Shown: piece after piece, positions 6,115 through 9,011 of the stretch
Layout of the letters: each line of letters starts with the position of its first letter
Position numbering within the stretch: the first letter of the stretch is position 1
Assembly (NCBI GenBank): GCA_018700215.1
Contig: JABIST010000411.1
Coordinates: 1 to 9,011, forward strand
Length of the DNA stretch: 9,011 nucleotides
Reading direction: 5' to 3'
Origin: Dehalococcoidia bacterium
Lineage (GTDB): Bacteria > Chloroflexota > Dehalococcoidia > UBA2979
Program-made: the position numbers and the translations under genes
Notes under the pieces: model-generated
The model's database searches: none
What the model saw: the letters and a program-made list of their open reading frames with translations, nothing else
What the model was told of the DNA's origin: nothing

Positions 6115-6139
6115 TGTGAGAAAACTGTCACCTCTCACA
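6115..6139. repeat. Inverted repeat TGTGAG-N13-CTCACA
   Basis: Perfect 6-bp arms at 6115-6120 and 6134-6139 surround a 13-base AT-leaning centre. A minus-strand promoter-like pair, GTGACA (6126-6131) and TATGTC (6104-6109) with 16 bases between, overlaps it. Either could be chance; no gene starts just downstream on that strand apart from the CxxC gene some 155 bases away. Confidence 0.25.
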
Positions 6140-6284
6140 ACGGTAGGTAATCGGCGAACTGCGCGCTCTCGGATGCTGGCCGGTGCGCGCCCGGGAACCG
6201 AAGTTGAGCAGGCCTCGGGAGATTGCGGGTGCGAGCGTGGGTGCGGATATGCGAACCGTGCGCGCGGCGAGTTCGTCGCGGGCG

Positions 6285-6308
6285 GCGCTGAGGCACTGAG
6301 GCGCTGAG
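6285..6308. repeat. Three tandem 8-bp repeats
   Basis: Consecutive octamers GCGCTGAG, GCACTGAG and GCGCTGAG differ at one position. They abut the left arm of the 12-bp hairpin. The TGAGGC they contain can pair with GCCTCA at 6310-6315, giving an alternative to the main hairpin. Confidence 0.6.
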
Positions 6309-6310
6309 AG

Positions 6311-6341
6311 CCTCACTCGAGCCCAGGCAGCTCGAGTGAGG
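6311..6341. repeat. Perfect 12-bp hairpin with 7-base loop, no U-run
   Basis: Arms CCTCACTCGAGC (6311-6322) and GCTCGAGTGAGG (6330-6341) pair perfectly around CCAGGCA. No T-run follows on either strand, so it is not a standard intrinsic terminator. It lies 235 bases upstream of the S41 start codon. It could be part of a leader RNA, a small RNA, a protein-binding inverted repeat or a remnant of a mobile element. Confidence 0.6.
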
Positions 6342-6407
6342 TCGAAATGTAAGAACCTCTGACATTGGATGCGGGCCACTCCCCCAGGCCGGCAAGGTTC
6401 GTCGCTG

Positions 6408-6440
6408 TTGTACGTCGCACTATTCTTGTTATGTATGACT
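6408..6440 (+). promoter_or_regulatory. Weak promoter candidate upstream of the S41 peptidase gene
   Basis: TTGTAC (6408-6413) and TATGTA (6430-6435) are 16 bases apart in the most AT-rich part of the gap. Each matches the consensus only about half. It would give a leader of about 135 bases. It is listed because nothing better is visible between the hairpin and the gene. Confidence 0.2.
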
Positions 6441-6576
6441 ATGGAGCATGTGGCTGGTGTCCCCGCTCACATCGGGGATCCAGTGGACGCGTGCTAGACT
6501 GCTGTTCAGTACGTTTGCCCCATCACCACACGCATGCCATCCACTCATCGATTGGCACACCGGGGATCCTCACTGC

Positions 6577-7920
6577 ATGACTCTTGAACCAACTGAGCCG
6601 ACGACGTCTGGCTCCGACTCGACCACCGTCCGCAACATTCTGCTTGGCATCATCGCCACATTGATCGGTGTATTGCTGATCGCTACGGGGTTCCTCGGGC
6701 GAATCATCACGGAGCCAGAGGCGACGGTGGTGCCAGCAGCACCTGACGCGAGCGGGACCACGACCAGCGACGGTTCGAGGCCGGCAGCGAGTTCGGATGC
6801 TGATTTCCTGATTCTGGACGAGATTCTGCAGATCTTCAAAGAGGATTATGTTGAGCCGGACCGGATCAACGACGAGTACATGCACGCCGCCGCGATCAAC
6901 GGGATGTTCGAGGCGCTCGATGACTCGCACTCGACGTACATCGACCCGCAGACCTATTCGATGTCGCGGGACGACTTCTCTGGCGCGTTCCAGGGCATCG
7001 GTGCAACGGTGGACAAGCTGCCGGACTCGGATTTCATCATCATCGTGCGTCCGCTGCCGGAGACGCCGGCAGAAGCGGCCGGTGTGCTGGCGGGCGACTT
7101 AATCCTGGAGGTTGACGGCGAGTCGGCCGAGGGCTGGAGCGTCCAGGAAGGCGTGATTCGGATCCGCGGGCCACAGGGGTCGCCAGTGGATCTGAAGGTT
7201 CGTCACTCGGACGGCAGCGAAGAGTTAATCACGATCATCCGCGACGAGATTCACATCGATTCGGTTTCGACGTTTGCCCCGGGCGGTGGGGGCAAGCTGC
7301 TGGATTCCGAGGGCGAAGAGGCGACTGATATCGCCTACATTCACATCCTCTCGTTCACGCGTCGTACACCGGACGAATTGCAGGTCGCAATCGACGCGGC
7401 TGAGGAGCGCGGAGCTGCGGGAATTCTGCTGGATGTCCGCAGTAACCCCGGCGGCCTGCTGGTGGAGACGACTCAGATTGCCGACATGTTCCTGGATGAC
7501 GGAGTAATCGTCACCGAGGTGGACCGCGACGGTAATGAGCAGACGGCTTCGGCGCGGCCCGGTCAGTCGACGCTGCTCCCGATCGTGGTGCTGCAGGACG
7601 AATTCTCGGCCTCTGGGTCAGAGCTGCTGGCCGCTGCGCTCCAGGAGAACGGCCGCGCGACGATCATCGGTACCCCCTCATTTGGCAAAGGCACGGTGAA
7701 CCATGTGCGGGAGCTGTCGAATGGTGGCGCGGTCTACATCTCGATCGCGCGCTGGCTGACGCCGGATCGCAACCTGATCGAAGGCCTGGGTGTCACCCCT
7801 GACATCATTGTGGAGTTCACCATCGAGGACATCGAGGCTGGGCGCGATGTGCAGGCTGAGCGAGCGGTGGATGTACTGCGCGATCTGGCGAGCCAATCGA
7901 GCGTTGCCACGGCACCGTAG
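6577..7920 (+). CDS. S41-family C-terminal processing peptidase (CtpA/Prc-like), membrane-anchored
   Basis: A 447-residue serine protease of the carboxy-terminal processing (tail-specific) family. Residues 20-41 (ILLGIIATLIGVLLIATGFLG) form one membrane segment, so the enzyme should be anchored with its catalytic part outside. A PDZ domain, about 130-225, includes GAFQGIGATVD and AGDLILEVDGES. The peptidase core contains DVRSNPGGLL (286-295). The nucleophile is Ser346 in SASGSELLAAAL and the general base Lys371 in FGKG, 25 residues apart as in E. coli Prc. Four residues after the Lys, where Prc and CtpB have Gln, this protein has Asn375. I placed the start at the ATG at 6577, just before the membrane anchor, with GGGGA ten bases upstream. 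An in-frame ATG at 6448 would add 43 residues unlike a signal sequence. It cleaves unknown envelope substrates near their C-termini. Confidence 0.93.
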   Translation: MTLEPTEPTTSGSDSTTVRNILLGIIATLIGVLLIATGFLGRIITEPEATVVPAAPDASGTTTSDGSRPAASSDADFLILDEILQIFKEDYVEPDRINDEYMHAAAINGMFEALDDSHSTYIDPQTYSMSRDDFSGAFQGIGATVDKLPDSDFIIIVRPLPETPAEAAGVLAGDLILEVDGESAEGWSVQEGVIRIRGPQGSPVDLKVRHSDGSEELITIIRDEIHIDSVSTFAPGGGGKLLDSEGEEATDIAYIHILSFTRRTPDELQVAIDAAEERGAAGILLDVRSNPGGLLVETTQIADMFLDDGVIVTEVDRDGNEQTASARPGQSTLLPIVVLQDEFSASGSELLAAALQENGRATIIGTPSFGKGTVNHVRELSNGGAVYISIARWLTPDRNLIEGLGVTPDIIVEFTIEDIEAGRDVQAERAVDVLRDLASQSSVATAP

Positions 7921-8058
7921 CAGCGTAGCCAGAGTCCCTACTGCCCTACTGCGTGCGCGGCGCGCTACCCTAGAAGCCTCGAAGACAAGGGCTCGCGGTC
8001 CGTTCGTGACGTTATGTCATGCAACCAGTTCTGCTTGCCCCCTGCCAGGGTGTGAGTG

Positions 8059-8544
8059 ATGGCCGGCAAGACGAAGACGGTGAAGGAAGCGAAGGGCGCC
8101 ACGCTCGCCCTGCATCGTCGTGCTCGCTTCGACTATGAGGTGCTGGCGCGCTACGACGCGGGCCTGATGCTGCTGGGTACCGAGGTGAAATCGATCCGCG
8201 AGGGCAAGGCGAGCCTGGCCGAGGGATATTGCCGCTTTCAAGGCGACGAATTATGGCTGTATAATGTTCACATCGCCCCATACGGGCCCGCACGCGAGAA
8301 CCACGAACCGACCCGGCCTCGCAAACTGCTCCTTCACCGTCGAGAGCTGGAACGACTCCGGCAGGCGATGAATGAGCAGCCCCGGACGACCGTGATTCCG
8401 CTGCGGATGTACCTTTACAACGGACTGATCAAGGTCGAAATCGGGCTTGGACGTGGTCGCCGGCAGTATGACAAGCGGCAGGCGATCAAGAAGCGCGAGA
8501 CCGACCGAGATATGCAACGCGCGGTTCGGCATGCGCAGCGCTGA
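8059..8544 (+). CDS. smpB: SsrA-binding protein SmpB (trans-translation)
   Basis: A 161-residue RNA-binding protein that escorts tmRNA to stalled ribosomes and fills in for the missing anticodon arm and mRNA. Conserved segments are all present: LLGTEVKSIREGKASLAEGY near residue 40, NVHIAPYGPA near 70, HEPTRPRKLLLH near 84, and LYNGLIKVEIGLGRGRRQYDKRQAIKKRE in the last third. The last is the oligonucleotide-binding fold end and the basic tail that enters the mRNA channel. The ATG at 8059 follows AGGG (8047-8050) by eight bases; a GTG immediately before it adds one residue and is less likely. The length is typical. It lies 138 bases after the S41 gene and 82 bases before ssrA, so SmpB and its RNA partner are neighbours. 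Confidence 0.97.
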   Translation: MAGKTKTVKEAKGATLALHRRARFDYEVLARYDAGLMLLGTEVKSIREGKASLAEGYCRFQGDELWLYNVHIAPYGPARENHEPTRPRKLLLHRRELERLRQAMNEQPRTTVIPLRMYLYNGLIKVEIGLGRGRRQYDKRQAIKKRETDRDMQRAVRHAQR

Positions 8545-8626
8545 GGGGTTTGCTCTCTGGCTGGTGCGGTCGATGATCGCGTGAATGTCCGTTGTATCGC
8601 GCCCTGACTGGGTCGAACCACATTAT

Positions 8627-8985
8627 GGGGACGACAGGAATCGACAGGTGCGGTCGGACTTGGATTGCGGGTCGAGGCGTCACCACCCTCGTTAATCAGG
8701 TGGCAAAAGGTAATTGGCGAATCTGAACTCGCCCTCGCTGCTTAATTAAGTAGCGACGTGACACACGGTCTCCTCCCGACGGATCGTGATGCCGCGACAT
8801 TTTGTTCGGGATGCTTCGCGGCCGTGCGCCTCAGGCGGACGCGATTAAGATCACTGTGGCTGGCTGGCAACGCCCTACGTCAACGGCGGGGCGCCGGCGA
8901 GATTAAACGCCGTAGGCTACACCCGTAGTAGATTCTTGCCGCACGTACTCTGGACGGGGAGTTCGATTCTCCCCCGTCTCCACCA
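8627..8985 (+). ncRNA. ssrA: Transfer-messenger RNA (tmRNA, SsrA)
   Basis: A one-piece tmRNA of 359 bases that rescues stalled ribosomes and tags the unfinished protein. The 5' end GGGGACG (8627-8633) pairs over seven positions, one of them G-U, with CGTCTCC (8975-8981), followed by discriminator A and an encoded CCA. The family's 5' signature is seen as GGAATCGACAGG (8637-8648). The T-arm has loop TTCGATT (8962-8968) closed by GGGGAG/CTCCCC, six pairs rather than the usual five. The middle contains the tag frame GESELALAA, and the remaining interior GC-rich sequence is where the pseudoknots should lie. It follows smpB by 82 bases. I could not call its promoter with confidence. Ends are set by the acceptor pairing. 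Confidence 0.96.
8716..8745 (+). other. tmRNA proteolysis-tag reading frame (GESELALAA, stop TAA)
   Basis: Nine codons starting with GGC and ending GCC CTC GCT GCT TAA give GESELALAA. The LALAA end is the usual ClpXP degradation signal. U and A at -5 and -4 before the resume codon match the E. coli pattern. The frame also stays open upstream (VI before G), so the resume codon is inferred from comparison with short GERELVLAG-like tags. Confidence 0.8.
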
Positions 8986-9011
8986 ACTCCAACATTTGCC
9001 CTGCCGGGGAG

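Larger units (their letters stand above)
5948..6576. other. Gene-poor region of 629 bp between the CxxC gene and the S41 peptidase gene
   Basis: I find no credible gene here. Open frames on both strands lack ribosome-binding sites, and their translations are Arg/Ala-rich without motifs. From left to right the region holds the two operator-like repeats, a 6-bp inverted repeat TCCGCC/GGCGGA (6059-6080), an inverted repeat TGTGAG/CTCACA (6115-6139) and a GC-rich run at about 6150-6284. Then come three tandem octamers (6285-6308), a perfect 12-bp hairpin (6311-6341) and a more AT-rich island (about 6407-6445) that probably contains the S41 promoter. An unannotated small RNA or a long structured leader of the S41 gene is possible. 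Confidence 0.5.

Noticed and set aside
6115..6134. Possible CRP/FNR-type site beginning TGTGA
   Set aside because: The TCAC half is eight bases away instead of six, so the spacing does not fit the CRP or FNR pattern.
5929..6138. Minus-strand open frame of 69 codons across the operator region
   Set aside because: It starts at GTG without a ribosome-binding site, reads through both operator repeats and the candidate promoter, and overlaps the start of the better-supported CxxC gene.
6101..6307. Plus-strand open frame of 68 codons with several Cys
   Set aside because: The CGCERGCG stretch looked metal-binding, but there is no ribosome-binding site, the frame ends inside the tandem octamers, and the composition matches random GC-rich sequence.
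6448..6576. 43-residue N-terminal extension of the S41 peptidase
   Set aside because: The extension has no signal or membrane character, and the ATG at 6577 directly precedes the expected N-terminal anchor.
8007..8019. Inverted repeat TGAC-N5-GTCA upstream of smpB
   Set aside because: Four-base arms are expected by chance at this length and nothing else around it suggests an operator.
8986..9011. Possible terminator stem after the tmRNA (GCCCTGCCGGGG)
   Set aside because: The window ends before a second arm or U-run can be seen, so it cannot be judged.

Overview
This 9,011-base window is GC-rich bacterial chromosome that appears gene-dense and mostly housekeeping. I saw no insertion sequence, prophage, tRNA gene or CRISPR array. 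The best clue to the organism is the transfer-messenger RNA near the right end. Its tag reads GESELALAA and, from memory, resembles the short GERELVLAG-type tags of Dehalococcoides. I therefore infer a Chloroflexota (Dehalococcoidia-like) bacterium with moderate confidence; no tree or database search was possible.

Left part (1-4214): two minus-strand genes encode a 2-oxoacid:ferredoxin oxidoreductase. They are korA (fused gamma-alpha subunit, complete) and korB (beta subunit, running off the left edge), joined by a 4-base ATGA overlap. Divergent from korA is a small stand-alone Lrp/AsnC ligand-binding (RAM) domain gene. The 319-bp gap between them carries a candidate korA promoter and two palindromes. 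The RAM gene converges on a minus-strand MFS exporter gene, leaving only 10 bases between their stop codons.

Middle (4215-5947): a plus-strand pair follows, a HAD-family phosphatase and a PrxQ/BCP-type peroxiredoxin, closed by a strong intrinsic terminator. Converging on that terminator is a small minus-strand gene for a 74-residue protein with two CxxC pairs. Its promoter region holds two tandem copies of TACCCC-N3-GGGGTA, which look like operators of the CsoR/RcnR/CstR family of copper-, metal- or persulfide-sensing repressors. This is the most interesting regulatory structure in the window.

Right part (5948-9011): a 629-bp gene-poor stretch contains those operators, several inverted repeats, three tandem octamers and a perfect 12-bp hairpin. 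It is followed by an S41-family C-terminal processing peptidase, then smpB and ssrA (tmRNA). SmpB and tmRNA act together in ribosome rescue, so their adjacency is a functional pair. The S41 peptidase keeps the Ser-Lys dyad but has Asn where the family usually has Gln.
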